Positions 8,706-17,786 of a stretch of DNA of 64,000 nt are shown one piece after another. Source of the DNA: JALYLC01 sp963743275 (GTDB lineage Bacteria; Actinomycetota; Thermoleophilia; Gaiellales; JALYLC01); assembly GCA_963743275.1 (NCBI GenBank), contig CAVUPB010000005.1, positions 372,001 through 436,000 of the forward strand, written 5' to 3'. Position 1 is the stretch's first letter. Every line of letters starts with the position of its first letter. The position numbers were made by a program, and so were the translations under genes. The notes under the pieces were generated by a model. It was not told the DNA's origin and ran no database searches. It saw only the letters and a list, made by a program, of their open reading frames with translations.

Positions 8706-9359
8706 TTAGTCGTACTGCGAGCGCCCGGCACCGCTGCGGGCGTTCGGCGGGTACGGCTCGAGGTCGTGCATGAAGCGCGGCTGCGCCTCCACCCGCGCGA
8801 GCCAGGCGCCGACATGCGCATACGCGGCCATGTCGATGCCGGCCTCGCCGGCGACGTGCACGTAGCCGTAGAGCGCGATGTCGGCGACCGTGTAGCGGTC
8901 CGCGACGAGGAACGGGTGCGCCGCGAGGTGCTCGTCGAGCAGGCGCAGCGCCTTCTCGCCGGCCTGCCTGCGGCGGGCCGCCTCGCCGTCCCCGGGCGCG
9001 AGCCGGCCGGTGAGGAGGCGGAAGCGCAGGCCGCCGAGGCCGCCGATGACCTCGGTCTGCTCGTAGATCAGCCAGCGCACCACCTGGGCGCGGTCGAACG
9101 CGTCGGCGGGCAGGAACGGCGTCCCGTCTGCGAGGTAGACGAGGATGGCGCCCGAGTCGGGCAGGAACCTGCCGTCGGCGGTCTCGAGCACCGGCGTCTC
9201 GCGGCTCGGGTTGCGGGCGCGGAAGTCGTCGCCGAGCGTCTCGCCCGCGAAGATGTCGACCGGCACCCGCTCGTACGGGCGCTCGAGCTGCGCCAGCAGG
9301 AGGCGCACCTTGTAGCAGTTGGCGGACGCCGCGTAGTCGTAGAGCCGCAGCGTCGTCAA
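8706..9359 (-). CDS. Glutathione S-transferase family protein
   Basis: The 217-residue protein has a thioredoxin-like N-terminal domain (LRLYDYAASANCYKVRLLLA, with the usual conserved RETPVLETADGRFLPDSGAI binding segment) and an all-helical C-terminal domain with the TVADIALYGYVH N-capping motif. The TTG start at 9359 overlaps the stop of the FAD-linked oxidase (TTGA), so both are made from one message. Actinobacteria rarely make glutathione, so the thiol used is uncertain; catalysis may involve mycothiol or ergothioneine, or the fold may serve another role. Confidence 0.87.
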   Translation of the reverse strand: MTTLRLYDYAASANCYKVRLLLAQLERPYERVPVDIFAGETLGDDFRARNPSRETPVLETADGRFLPDSGAILVYLADGTPFLPADAFDRAQVVRWLIYEQTEVIGGLGGLRFRLLTGRLAPGDGEAARRRQAGEKALRLLDEHLAAHPFLVADRYTVADIALYGYVHVAGEAGIDMAAYAHVGAWLARVEAQPRFMHDLEPYPPNARSGAGRSQYD

Positions 9360-10717
9360 GCCGGATCGATGTTGTGGTTGTGGCGGAAGACGTTCTCCGG
9401 GTCGCAGCGGCGCTTGACCGCGAGCAAGCGGTCGTAGTTCGGCCCGAAGGCGGCGCGCACGGCGTCGTCGCCCTGGTCGTCGCCGAGGTAGCTGAGCCAC
9501 CGCGCCGTGCCGAGGTGCGGGCCGAGGGCGCGGTGCGTCTCGCGCGTCCACGCGATGTTCTCGTCGCTCGCCGCGGGATCCGTCCAGACCGACGGGATCA
9601 CGAGGTTCCAGCCCTCGGCCCGGTGGGGCACGGCGGTGTCGGTGACGCCGACGCGCGTCACGGCACCGTGGAAGTGCTCGAGCAGGATCACCGTCATCGG
9701 CGAGGGAACCGTCGCGAAGCGCTCCGCCATCGTGTCGATCAGCCCATCGGTGAGGCCGAGCGTGAAGCTCGACAGCCAGTAGTTGAGAGCACCCGCGGGG
9801 TAGCCGGCGTCCAGGATCGTGTTCATCACCGGATAGGGCATCTCTCCGACCTGCACCACCAGCGGCGACCCCCAGGTCGTGAACGGCGCCAGATCCCGCT
9901 CGGCCTGCTCCGGGTCGCCCGTGTGGAAGACCACCATGGCGGCGAGCTTCGCCCCGGATCCATCCGGAGCGTGCACGAGCGCGGCGAACACGGTCAGGTC
10001 GTCGGAGGCGCCCGCCACGGCGTCCCGGTAGAAGCGGAGCATCTCGGGCGCCGCCTCGATGGGGTGTGCGATCAACCCGCCGGTGACCATCCCGGCGGGC
10101 TCGAGGCGATACGTGAAGGTCGTCGCGATCCCGAAGTTGCCGCCGCCGCCCTGCAGCGCCCAGAAGAGGTCGGGATCGGAGGCCGCCGTGACGTCGACGA
10201 TCTCGCCTTCGGCCGTGACCAGCTCGACGGCCAGCAGGTTGTCCGCCGCGAGGCCGTACTTCGCCATCAGCCAGCCCAGCCCGCCGCCCAGCGTGAGGCC
10301 GGCGATGCCGGTCGAGGAGATCGCGCCGCCCGTGACCGCGAGGCCGTGCGCGGCGGTGGCGTCGTTGAGCTCGGCCCACGTGAGGCCGCCCTCCGCCCGC
10401 ACCGACCGCGTCGGGAGGTCGATCTCGATGCCCTTCATCTCGGCGAGGTCGATCATCACCGCGCCGTCGACGACCGCACGGCCGGCGACGTTGTGCCCGC
10501 CCCCGCGGACGCACAGCTCGAGGCCGGCGGCGCGCGCGAAGCGCACGCCGGCCGCGGCGTCGGCCGCGCTGCGGCAGCGCACGATCACCGCGGGCGAGCG
10601 ATCGACGAGGCCGTTGTGGACGCGGCGCGCGGCATCGTAGCCGTCGTCCGACGGTCGCAGGAGGCGCCCGTCGAGGCGTCCGGCCAGGTCGTCGAGCAGT
10701 GCGGGGTTCACGGTCAC
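9356..10717 (-). CDS. FAD-linked oxidase of the berberine bridge enzyme type
   Basis: The 453-residue protein has a PCMH-type FAD domain with RGGGHN, whose histidine (H75) is the covalent flavin anchor, the GGGLGWLMAKYGLAADNL loop, and a C-terminal BBE motif (PNYDRLLAVKRRCDPENVF). In bicovalent family members the loop carries a cysteine before DN; here it is alanine (about A158), so flavin is probably held through histidine only. No signal peptide is visible. It is coupled to the GST gene. Such enzymes oxidise sugars, alcohols or natural products using O2. Confidence 0.9.
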   Translation of the reverse strand: MTVNPALLDDLAGRLDGRLLRPSDDGYDAARRVHNGLVDRSPAVIVRCRSAADAAAGVRFARAAGLELCVRGGGHNVAGRAVVDGAVMIDLAEMKGIEIDLPTRSVRAEGGLTWAELNDATAAHGLAVTGGAISSTGIAGLTLGGGLGWLMAKYGLAADNLLAVELVTAEGEIVDVTAASDPDLFWALQGGGGNFGIATTFTYRLEPAGMVTGGLIAHPIEAAPEMLRFYRDAVAGASDDLTVFAALVHAPDGSGAKLAAMVVFHTGDPEQAERDLAPFTTWGSPLVVQVGEMPYPVMNTILDAGYPAGALNYWLSSFTLGLTDGLIDTMAERFATVPSPMTVILLEHFHGAVTRVGVTDTAVPHRAEGWNLVIPSVWTDPAASDENIAWTRETHRALGPHLGTARWLSYLGDDQGDDAVRAAFGPNYDRLLAVKRRCDPENVFRHNHNIDPA

Positions 10718-10836
10718 GGCGCACGCACCTCGCTGTCCGCCGCGCCCTCATCGACACGGCGGGGGCGAGTCTAGAGCAGCCGTGGCGAGCGTCAAGCGCT
10801 GCCCGCGGGCCGGCCACCAGGTAGGGTCTCGCCGCC

Positions 10837-12480
10837 ATGCCCCGTCTCGTCCTCGGGCCGCTCCTGCGCTACACCGGCAGCACGCAGGCAACCGTCTGGG
10901 TGGAGACCGACGCGGCGTGCGAGGTCGCCGTCCTCGATGCCCGCCAGCGGACGTTCTGCGTCGAGGGGCACCACTACGCGCTCGTCGTGCTCAGCGACCT
11001 GGACGAGGGCTCGGTGCGCACCTACGAGGTGCACCTCGACGGCGAGCGCGCGTGGCCGCCCGACGACGGCAGGCCGCCGTCGACGATCCACACGCGCGAG
11101 CACGAGCGCAGTGCGCGCCTCGTCTTCGGGTCGTGCCGCGTCGGCGATCCCGAGCGCGCGCCGTACACGCTGCCTCCCTCCGAGCATCCCCTGGGGTTCG
11201 GCATCGACGCGCTGTGGGCGCTCTCGCGGCGCCTCCAGGCCGGCGGCGAGGAATGGCCGGACTGCCTGCTGCTGCTCGGCGACCAGGTCTACGCGGACGA
11301 GACCTCCGAGGAGACGCGCGCGTTCATCCGCGCGCGCCGCGACACGAGCGCGCCTCCGGGCGAGGAGGTCGCGGACTTCCAGGAGTACGCCGAGCTCTAC
11401 CGCGAGGCCTGGAGCGATCCCGACATCCGCTGGCTGCTCGCGACCGTGCCGAGCACGATGATCTGGGACGACCACGACGTGCACGACGACTGGAACAGCT
11501 CGGAGGCCTGGGTGCGCGACATCCGGGCGACCCCGTGGTGGGACGAGCGCATCACGGGCGCGTTCATGTCGTACTGGCTCTACCAGCACATCGGCAACCT
11601 GGCGCCGCCGGAGCTCGCCGGCGAGCGACTGCTCGCCGAGCTCGCGGGCGACGCCGACGGCGGACCGCGCCTGCGCGCGTTCGCCCGTGCCGTGGATCGC
11701 GACTCGGCCGCCAGCCGCTTCGCGTTCCACCGCGACTTCGGGCGATCGCGCCTCGTCGTGATCGACTCGCGCGCCGCCCGCGTCCTCGCCGACGGCCGGC
11801 GCGACATGGTCGACGCGGAGGAGTGGGAGTGGATCGCCGAGCACGCCCGCGGGGCCTACGACCACCTCATCATCGCGAGCACGCTGCCCGTCTTCATGAC
11901 CCCCGGCATCGACGGCCTCGAGGCCTGGAACGAGGCGGTCTGCTCGGGCGCGTGGGGCCGCCTCGCGGTGCGGCCCGGCGAGCGGTTGCGGCGCGCGCTC
12001 GACCTCGAGCACTGGCCGGCCTTCCAGCGCTCGTTCCGCACCATGACCGAGCTCCTGCACGAGCTCGCCGAGGGCCCCGACGCGCCCGGCACGATCTCGT
12101 TCATCGGCGGGGACGTGCACACGGCCTACATCGCGGAGATCGCGCTCGGCGAGCGCCAGGTGAGCCGCGTCTTCCAGATCGTCTGCTCGCCGTTCCGGAA
12201 CCCCCTGCAGGCACGCGAGCGGCGGGTCATCAAGGTGCTCGCGACGCGCGCCGCGGGCGTGGTCTCGCGCGCCCTCGCCCGCAGCGCCGGCGTGCGGCGA
12301 CTCGACGTGCGCTGGAAGCTCGTCACGCCCGTCACCTTCGACAACTCCGTCGCGGTGCTCGAACTCGACGAGCGACGCGCACGGGTGACGATCCGCCGCA
12401 GCGCGCCCGAGAACGCCGCGGGCTGGCCGCTCGAGACGCTCCACGAACGCGACCTGACCCCGGATCGCCTCCCGCGCTGA
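10837..12480 (+). CDS. PhoD-like phosphodiesterase/alkaline phosphatase
   Basis: The 547-residue protein has an N-terminal beta-sandwich like that of PhoD proteins followed by a calcineurin-like metal domain. Metal-binding motifs are visible as FGSCRVGD, LLLGDQVYADE, WDDHDVHDDWN and FIGGDVHTAY. Unlike secreted PhoD it lacks a Tat signal, so it appears cytoplasmic or is a PhoD-like protein of other function. It is a single-gene unit facing the lipid kinase gene convergently, with two tandem palindromes between the stops. Confidence 0.88.
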   Translation: MPRLVLGPLLRYTGSTQATVWVETDAACEVAVLDARQRTFCVEGHHYALVVLSDLDEGSVRTYEVHLDGERAWPPDDGRPPSTIHTREHERSARLVFGSCRVGDPERAPYTLPPSEHPLGFGIDALWALSRRLQAGGEEWPDCLLLLGDQVYADETSEETRAFIRARRDTSAPPGEEVADFQEYAELYREAWSDPDIRWLLATVPSTMIWDDHDVHDDWNSSEAWVRDIRATPWWDERITGAFMSYWLYQHIGNLAPPELAGERLLAELAGDADGGPRLRAFARAVDRDSAASRFAFHRDFGRSRLVVIDSRAARVLADGRRDMVDAEEWEWIAEHARGAYDHLIIASTLPVFMTPGIDGLEAWNEAVCSGAWGRLAVRPGERLRRALDLEHWPAFQRSFRTMTELLHELAEGPDAPGTISFIGGDVHTAYIAEIALGERQVSRVFQIVCSPFRNPLQARERRVIKVLATRAAGVVSRALARSAGVRRLDVRWKLVTPVTFDNSVAVLELDERRARVTIRRSAPENAAGWPLETLHERDLTPDRLPR

Positions 12481-12482
12481 CT

Positions 12483-12511
12483 GCACGGTTGGGGTCAGAC
12501 CCCAACCGTGC
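12483..12511. terminator. First of two tandem palindromes between convergent genes
   Basis: Perfect inverted repeat with 14-base arms (GCACGGTTGGGGTC and its complement) around a single A. It starts two bases after the PhoD stop codon. The inner core matches the 1034 palindrome while the outer GCACGG arm differs and still pairs. Likely a bidirectional terminator. Confidence 0.65.
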
Positions 12512-12550
12512 GGTCCGCAAAGTTGGGGTCTGACCCCAACTTTGCGGACC
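12512..12550. terminator. Second tandem palindrome between convergent genes
   Basis: Perfect 39-base palindrome with 19-base arms GGTCCGCAAAGTTGGGGTC and a single central T, directly adjoining the previous one and ending eight bases from the stop of the lipid kinase gene. The outer arm shares CGCAAA with the copy at 1034. It probably terminates both converging transcripts. Confidence 0.7.
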
Positions 12551-12557
12551 ACGCTGG

Positions 12558-13439
12558 CTAGGCGACGGCGGGCACGCAGATCGAGACGGCTTCGGGCTGG
12601 ATGTCGATGCGCAGCTTGCGCACCTTCTTGCGGTCGCCGCCGTCCAGCTCGTACGGGATCTTGCGGTCGAGCTTGATGCGCACGGAGTGGGCCTTCGTCG
12701 TGAACGCGTGCGGGGACTTGCCGGCCGAGCCGACGACGGCGCGTGCGATCGTGCCGGCCCATTCGCGCATGCCGTCGGCCGAGACGACGCCGAGCTCGAG
12801 CACGCCGTCGTCGGGGTGCGCGTCCTCGAACGCCTCGACGCCGCCGAACAGCTTGCCGACGTTGCCGAGCAGGATGCAGCTCGTCTCGCCGTCGTACCAG
12901 CGCGCGCCGTCGACGACGATCTTCGCGCGGAACGGCTTGTCGCGGAGGTGCTTCGCGCCGGTCCAGACGTAGGCCAGGCGGCCGACCCGGTCCTTGAGCC
13001 CGCCGTCGGCGTCGCCGATCATGCGCGCGTCGAAGCCCGCGCCCGCCATCACGGCGAAGCACTCGCCGTTGAGCCGGCCGACGTCGATGCGGCGGCCGTT
13101 GCGCGCCAGCCCGATGTCGACCGCCTGCTCGATGTCCTTGGGGATGCCGAGGTTGGTCGCGAGCAGGTTCGCCGTGCCCGCCGGGATGATCGCGACGCTC
13201 GCGTCGCTGCCCGCGACCGTGTCGATGCAGCGCTGCACCATGCCGTCGCCGCCCCACACGAAGATGAGCTCGGCCTTGCGGGCGAGCGCCTTCTCGATCT
13301 CGGGCGGCGCGAACTTGCTCTTCCCCACCTCGCGCCAGAAGACATCCTCCAGCCCGCGCGCCGCAAGCACCCGCCGGAGCTCGGGCAGGCCGCCTCCGAG
13401 CGACTTCCCGCGATGGGCGATGACGGCCACGCGCTTCAC
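12558..13439 (-). CDS. Diacylglycerol kinase family lipid kinase
   Basis: The 293-residue protein carries the DAGK catalytic domain: FVWGGDGMVQRCIDTV (the GGDG nucleotide loop), IIPAGTANLLATNLGIP and the later ELDGGDRKKV segment. Family members phosphorylate diacylglycerol, sphingoid bases or related lipids with ATP at the membrane face. The GTG start at 13439 overlaps the stop of the PAP2 phosphatase gene (GTGA), so a lipid kinase and a lipid phosphatase are co-translated, which suggests a phospholipid or polyprenyl-phosphate recycling job. Confidence 0.9.
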   Translation of the reverse strand: MKRVAVIAHRGKSLGGGLPELRRVLAARGLEDVFWREVGKSKFAPPEIEKALARKAELIFVWGGDGMVQRCIDTVAGSDASVAIIPAGTANLLATNLGIPKDIEQAVDIGLARNGRRIDVGRLNGECFAVMAGAGFDARMIGDADGGLKDRVGRLAYVWTGAKHLRDKPFRAKIVVDGARWYDGETSCILLGNVGKLFGGVEAFEDAHPDDGVLELGVVSADGMREWAGTIARAVVGSAGKSPHAFTTKAHSVRIKLDRKIPYELDGGDRKKVRKLRIDIQPEAVSICVPAVA

Positions 13440-14293
13440 GCCCGGCCTCCGGCCTCGCGGCGGGACTCGCGCATGCGCGCGACGTCGCCGGCGGTGCGCG
13501 TCGCGAAGAGCGCGATCGCAAGCGAGGCCGCGCCGATCAGCATGCCGGCGGTGACGTCGATCGGATGGTGCATGCCGCGGTACATGCGGGAGAGCGCGAC
13601 GATCAGCGGCAACGCGATCGCCAGCGACCACGCCGTGATCGTCAGCCAGCGCGCGTGCCAGCGCGAGGTGATCAGCAAGGCCAGGCCCGCGTAGACCACG
13701 AAGGACGCGGCGACGTGCCCGGAGGGGTAGCTCTGGTCGACCGGAAGCTGGTCGAGCCGCGGCACGGTGGGGCGCTCGCGGTGGACGATCAGGCTCGTGA
13801 TCCGGTACGTCGCGACCTCGAGCAGGATGCCGCCCACGATCAGGCCCGCGACCCGCCAGCGGCGGAGGACGGCGGCACCGAGGGCGAGCAGGATCACGAG
13901 GCCCGGGATGAACGGGATGTCGCCGATCGACGAGCCGACGTAGGACGCGTCGTTGAGCGTGGAGCTGCGCCGGCCGGCCAGCCAGGTGTTGACGGCCTCG
14001 TCGTTGTGCCCGATCGCGTGGACCGGCAGCAGGACGTCGACGAGCAGGAAGCCGGCGCCGATCGCGGCCGCGGCCAGGATCACGTAGCCGGCGAGCGTCG
14101 TGAGGAAGAAGACGAGCAGCGGCGAGTGGTCGCCGAAGCGCTGCGCGAGCGTGCGAGCGCTGCTCCCGGGCGGCGCCTCGAGCACCGGAATCGGGGCGGC
14201 TTCGCCCTTCCGGCGCAGCGGCGCAGCGACGGGTTCGTACACCGGCGCGTCATGCGCGGGCGATGGCTGGGTGACGGATCGGAGACGGCTCAT
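13436..14293 (-). CDS. PAP2-family membrane phosphatase
   Basis: The 285-residue membrane protein contains the three PAP2 motifs in order: RERPTVP (from KxxxxxxRP), YPSGH, and SRMYRGMHHPIDV (SRxxxxxHxxxD), the last two with the catalytic histidines. About six membrane segments are visible, with a roughly 70-residue cytosolic N-terminus rich in Pro and Ala. It dephosphorylates lipid phosphates such as phosphatidate or undecaprenyl diphosphate. It is coupled to the lipid kinase downstream and divergent from a second PAP2 gene 56 bases away. Confidence 0.9.
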   Translation of the reverse strand: MSRLRSVTQPSPAHDAPVYEPVAAPLRRKGEAAPIPVLEAPPGSSARTLAQRFGDHSPLLVFFLTTLAGYVILAAAAIGAGFLLVDVLLPVHAIGHNDEAVNTWLAGRRSSTLNDASYVGSSIGDIPFIPGLVILLALGAAVLRRWRVAGLIVGGILLEVATYRITSLIVHRERPTVPRLDQLPVDQSYPSGHVAASFVVYAGLALLITSRWHARWLTITAWSLAIALPLIVALSRMYRGMHHPIDVTAGMLIGAASLAIALFATRTAGDVARMRESRREAGGRA

Positions 14294-14349
14294 GGCGCGT
14301 GTTTGCCCAGCCGCGAACGGGAGAAACCTTCCGGCGCATACGCTCCCGG

Positions 14350-15256
14350 ATGCCGCCACCCACGATGCCGATCCTCGTCCTCCTCCTCGTCGCCCTCGCC
14401 TCTCGGCCTGCTCGTCGGCCTGGCGTTCGACCGCTTCGCGCCCGCGCGGGGCGCGACGGCGGCGGCCGCCGACGTCGTCGAGGAGATGGCGGAGACGAGC
14501 CGGCTCCGCATCTGGTGGCGGGCACGCACCGACCCCGCGGTCTCCACCGGTCTCGCGCTCACCGCGGCGGTCGGCCTCATGATCGCGGGCGGGCTCGTGA
14601 TCGGCGTGCTCGCGCTGCTCGTGCGCAGCAACGGGACGGTGAAGTCGATCGACTCGAGCGCGGCCGACTGGGGCAGCGAGCACGCGACGCACACGGCCAC
14701 GCGCATCCTCACGTGGATCACCGATCTCGGCGACTGGCCGGTCGTGCCGCTGATCGCGGTGCCGATCCTGATCTACGAGCTGCGCCGCGCGCCGAACCGC
14801 TACGTCCTGCCGTTCCTGATCGTCGTCTTCGCGGGCGACAAGCTCGTCACGACCGGCATCAAGGAGCTCGTCGACCGCGCGCGGCCGACGCTCAACCCGA
14901 TCGCCGAGACGCTCGGCCCGTCGTTTCCGAGCGGCCACTCCTCGACCGCCGCGTCCTTCTACGCGGCCCTCGCGCTGATCATCGCCCGGGGTCGCAGCGC
15001 GCGCGTGCGCGCCCTCCTGGCAGGCGTCGCGGCGGCGATCGCGGTCGCGGTCGCCTCGAGCCGCGTCCTGCTGGACGTGCACTGGCTCTCCGACGTGATC
15101 GCGGGCGTCATGCTCGGCTGGGCGTGGTTCGCGCTCTGCGCGATCGCCTTCGGCGGCCGGCGCGTGCACTACGCGGAGCCGCTGCAGCGGGCCGCCGCCG
15201 AGGCTCCCCCGGGCGCCGCACCGCCTCCGCCCGCCCCGACCGCCGCGAAGGTGTAA
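14350..15256 (+). CDS. Second PAP2-family membrane phosphatase, frameshift near its start
   Basis: From about 14405 the frame codes a membrane protein with PAP2 motifs KELVDRARP, FPSGHSSTAA and SRVLLDVHWLSDV, ending in a Pro/Ala tail. The first codons lie in another frame: ATG at 14350 or 14365 gives MPILVLLLVALA, and homology resumes as LGLLVGLAFDRF one base off near 14400, so one extra T is suspected. Joined, the protein is about 300 residues with an N-terminal membrane helix. It is divergent from the other PAP2 gene, so two related phosphatases may share a promoter region. Confidence 0.82.
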
Positions 15257-15284
15257 TTCGCGGCAAGCCGGGAACGACGGCGGC

Positions 15285-16127
15285 ATGAATGCATCCAATG
15301 CCGCCGAGAGAACCGCCGACTCCGCCCGCAAGACGGCCGAGTCCTTCACCGACACCCCGCTCTTCGAGGGCCTCGCCCGCGCGGGCTACGTGGCCCGCGG
15401 AGTCATCTACGCCCTCATCGGGCTGCTCGCGCTGCGACTCGCGGGCGGTGTCGCCGCTCCGAAGCCGAACCAGCAGGGGGCGATGCACCAGATCGCCCAC
15501 CAGCCGTACGGCCACGCGCTGCTGCTGTTCACGGCGATCGGCCTCGGCGGCTACGCGCTCTGGCGGCTCGCGCAGGCGCTGATCGGACACACGCCCGAAT
15601 ACGGGGAGCACAGCACGCTCGACCGCATCGGCGCGGTCGGCAGCTTCCTCGCCTACGCGGCGTTCTTCGTGCTCGCGATCGGCGTGCTGCACGGGACGGC
15701 CGGCAACTCCTCCGCCAAGCCGAAGAAGACGACCGCGGACGTCCTCGGCTGGACGGGCGGCCGCGAGCTGGTGGCCGCCGCCGGCCTGCTCTTCCTCGGC
15801 ATCGCCGCCTACCAGGCGTATCTCGGGCTGAGCAAGAAGTTCCTCAAGTACTCCAAGACCGGCCAGATGTCGCGGAGCGTGCTCCGGGCCTTCACGGCGC
15901 TCGGCGTCGCCGGCCTGGTGGCCCGCGCAGTCGCGTTCGGCCTGATCGGGCTCTTCGTGCTGAAGGCCGCCCGCGACTACACGCCGAAGGACGCGGTCGG
16001 CATCGACGGCGCGCTCGCGAAGCTCGCGCAGCACGCCTACGGCACGGCGGCGCTGATCGTCGTCGCGTGCGGCCTGATCGCGTTCGGGGCCTACTCGCTG
16101 GCCGACGCGCGCTTCCGCAAGATCTGA
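15285..16127 (+). CDS. DUF1206 membrane protein
   Basis: The 280-residue protein shows three internal repeats of two membrane segments each, at about residues 28-100, 115-180 and 200-278. Each repeat begins with a helix like ARAGYVARGVIYALIGLLAL and carries GYALWRL/AYQAYLG-type ends, the DUF1206 pattern common in actinobacteria. The function of this family is not established. It follows the PAP2 gene by 28 bases and is probably co-transcribed. Confidence 0.88.
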   Translation: MNASNAAERTADSARKTAESFTDTPLFEGLARAGYVARGVIYALIGLLALRLAGGVAAPKPNQQGAMHQIAHQPYGHALLLFTAIGLGGYALWRLAQALIGHTPEYGEHSTLDRIGAVGSFLAYAAFFVLAIGVLHGTAGNSSAKPKKTTADVLGWTGGRELVAAAGLLFLGIAAYQAYLGLSKKFLKYSKTGQMSRSVLRAFTALGVAGLVARAVAFGLIGLFVLKAARDYTPKDAVGIDGALAKLAQHAYGTAALIVVACGLIAFGAYSLADARFRKI

Positions 16128-16177
16128 CCGCCGGTCGCGGGGCGCGGCGGGAGTCCAGGCGGCTCTACACTCGGCCG

Positions 16178-16936
16178 ATGTGCTTCGAACTGGACTCCCT
16201 GCCGCCCGTCCCGCGCATCGCGGGGGCGGCCGTCGCGCACGAGGACATCGTGCTCGCGTCGGCCGACGGCACGCGCTTCGCCGCCTTCGCGGCGAGCCCG
16301 GATGCGCCCTCCCGCATCGGCATCGTCGTGCTCCCCGACGTGCGCGGCCTCTACCGCTTCTACGAGGAGCTCGCGCTGCGCTTCGCCGAGCGCGGCAGCG
16401 CCGCGATCGCGATCGACTGGTTCGGCCGCACGGCCGGTGTCGGCAAGCGCGACGACGACTTCCCGTACATGGAGCACGTCGCGCAGACGGAGCCCGCTGC
16501 GATCCAGGCCGACATCGCCGCCGCCGCCGACTGGCTGCGCTCCGAGGCAGGAGGCTCGCGCGAGCGCATCTTCACGGTCGGCTTCTGCTTCGGCGGCCGC
16601 CATTCCTGGCTCGCGGCGGCGGGCGGCCACGGGCTCGCCGGAGCGGTCGGCTTCTACGGCAGCACGGGCGAGCGCAACGGCCGGCCGGGGCCGATTCAGC
16701 TCGCCGCGCAGATGCGGGCGCCGATCCTCGCCCTGCAGGCCGGGGACGACGCCAACATCACGGCCGAGGACAACGCGGCCCTCGACCGCGCGCTCACGGC
16801 GGCCGGCGTGACGCACGAGGTCATCACCTACGACGGCGCGCCCCACAGCTTCTTCGACCGCCGCCAGAGCGAGCACCAGGCGGCGTCCGACGACGCGTGG
16901 TCGCGCGTGACGGCGTTCATCGCCGCGCACGGCTGA
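16178..16936 (+). CDS. Dienelactone hydrolase family protein
   Basis: The 252-residue alpha/beta hydrolase has the nucleophile elbow VGFCFGG with a cysteine, the acid in QAGDDANI and the histidine in GAPHSFFD, matching the Cys-Asp-His triad of dienelactone hydrolases. These open lactones such as dienelactone from chlorocatechol breakdown, but many homologues are general esterases. It is cytoplasmic. The ATG at 16178 gives the full N-terminus. No aromatic-degradation genes adjoin it, so a specific pathway cannot be assigned. Confidence 0.88.
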   Translation: MCFELDSLPPVPRIAGAAVAHEDIVLASADGTRFAAFAASPDAPSRIGIVVLPDVRGLYRFYEELALRFAERGSAAIAIDWFGRTAGVGKRDDDFPYMEHVAQTEPAAIQADIAAAADWLRSEAGGSRERIFTVGFCFGGRHSWLAAAGGHGLAGAVGFYGSTGERNGRPGPIQLAAQMRAPILALQAGDDANITAEDNAALDRALTAAGVTHEVITYDGAPHSFFDRRQSEHQAASDDAWSRVTAFIAAHG

Positions 16937-16952
16937 GAACCGGGATTCGCGG

Positions 16953-16983
16953 ACGCAAGTTGGGGTCGACCCAACTGTGCGCG
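16953..16983. terminator. Degenerate copy of the TTGGGGTC palindrome between convergent genes
   Basis: CGCAAGTTGGGGTCGACCCAACTGTGCG-type imperfect palindrome between the stops of the dienelactone hydrolase and DUF899 genes. The core has lost bases compared with the 12512 copy (TTGGG/CCCAA still pair). Position again fits a bidirectional terminator. Confidence 0.5.
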
Positions 16984-16993
16984 CTCGGGCGGC

Positions 16994-17746
16994 TCAGCTC
17001 GCGAAATCGGGTGTCGCGCCGCGCACGGTGACGGCGCGCCCGCGAGGCTCCTCCCATTCCTCCTGGCGGCCGAGCGCCGTCAGGTCGAGGTAGGCGTAGG
17101 CGCCGCCGATCGCCTCGGTGCCGCGGCCGAACGTCGAGTAGGTGTGGAACACGTCGTCGCCGTCGCGCAGGAAGCAGCTGATCCCCGGCATCTCGACGGG
17201 CTGCTGCGCGTCCAGCACCCAGCTCGGCGAGCCGTTCGCGGCCGCGATCTCGTCACGGCTGCGGTAGTTGACCTCGAGCGGGGCGACCGACTCGTCGATC
17301 GTCGTGTGGAAGTCGTAGTTGAAGTCGCTGCCGTGGGAGGAATACCACGGGAAGCTCCAGCCCTTGCGCGCGCGGTAGGCGTCGAGCTTGGCGAACGGCG
17401 CGCGCGAGACCGCCGCGAACGTCGTGTCGCGGATGTGCAGATGCTCGAGCAGGCCGTCGGCGATCTCGTCGACGTCGGCCGAGCAGCTCGGGCAGCCGTC
17501 GTCCCACGAGGGATCGAACATGAAGTGCTGCAGCACGAGCTGGCGGCGTCCCTCGAAGACGCCGGCCAGCGTCGTCTCGCCGCCAGGGCCCGCGAAGCGA
17601 TAGTCCTTGTCGATGCGCACCATCGGCAGCCTGCGGCGGTCGGCGTTGAGGGCGTCCTTGAGGCGGGTCAGCTCCTTCTCGCGCTGCAGCAGCGCCTTGC
17701 GGGCCGCAAGCCACTCCTCGCGGGAGGCGATCTCGGGCAGGCTCAT
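16994..17746 (-). CDS. DUF899 thioredoxin-like protein
   Basis: The 250-residue protein matches the DUF899 family: N-terminal EWLAARKALLQREKELTRL, then FMFDPSWDDGCPSCSADVDE with the CPSC redox-like pair, WSFPWYSSHGSDFNYDF and a C-terminal FHTYSTFGRG. The fold is thioredoxin-like; the family has no settled biochemical role. No signal peptide. It reads away from the palindromic element at 17787, which lies in its upstream region, so that element may affect its expression. Confidence 0.9.
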   Translation of the reverse strand: MSLPEIASREEWLAARKALLQREKELTRLKDALNADRRRLPMVRIDKDYRFAGPGGETTLAGVFEGRRQLVLQHFMFDPSWDDGCPSCSADVDEIADGLLEHLHIRDTTFAAVSRAPFAKLDAYRARKGWSFPWYSSHGSDFNYDFHTTIDESVAPLEVNYRSRDEIAAANGSPSWVLDAQQPVEMPGISCFLRDGDDVFHTYSTFGRGTEAIGGAYAYLDLTALGRQEEWEEPRGRAVTVRGATPDFAS

Positions 17747-17786
17747 GTGCGTATCCCCTCTGCGTCGTCCGTACGGTCATCCTACG

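Noticed and set aside
13436..15355. Very long minus-strand frame covering both PAP2 genes
   Set aside because: Only the part up to 14293 codes the PAP2 protein; the rest is antisense to the second PAP2 gene and consists of low-complexity Arg/Asp text.
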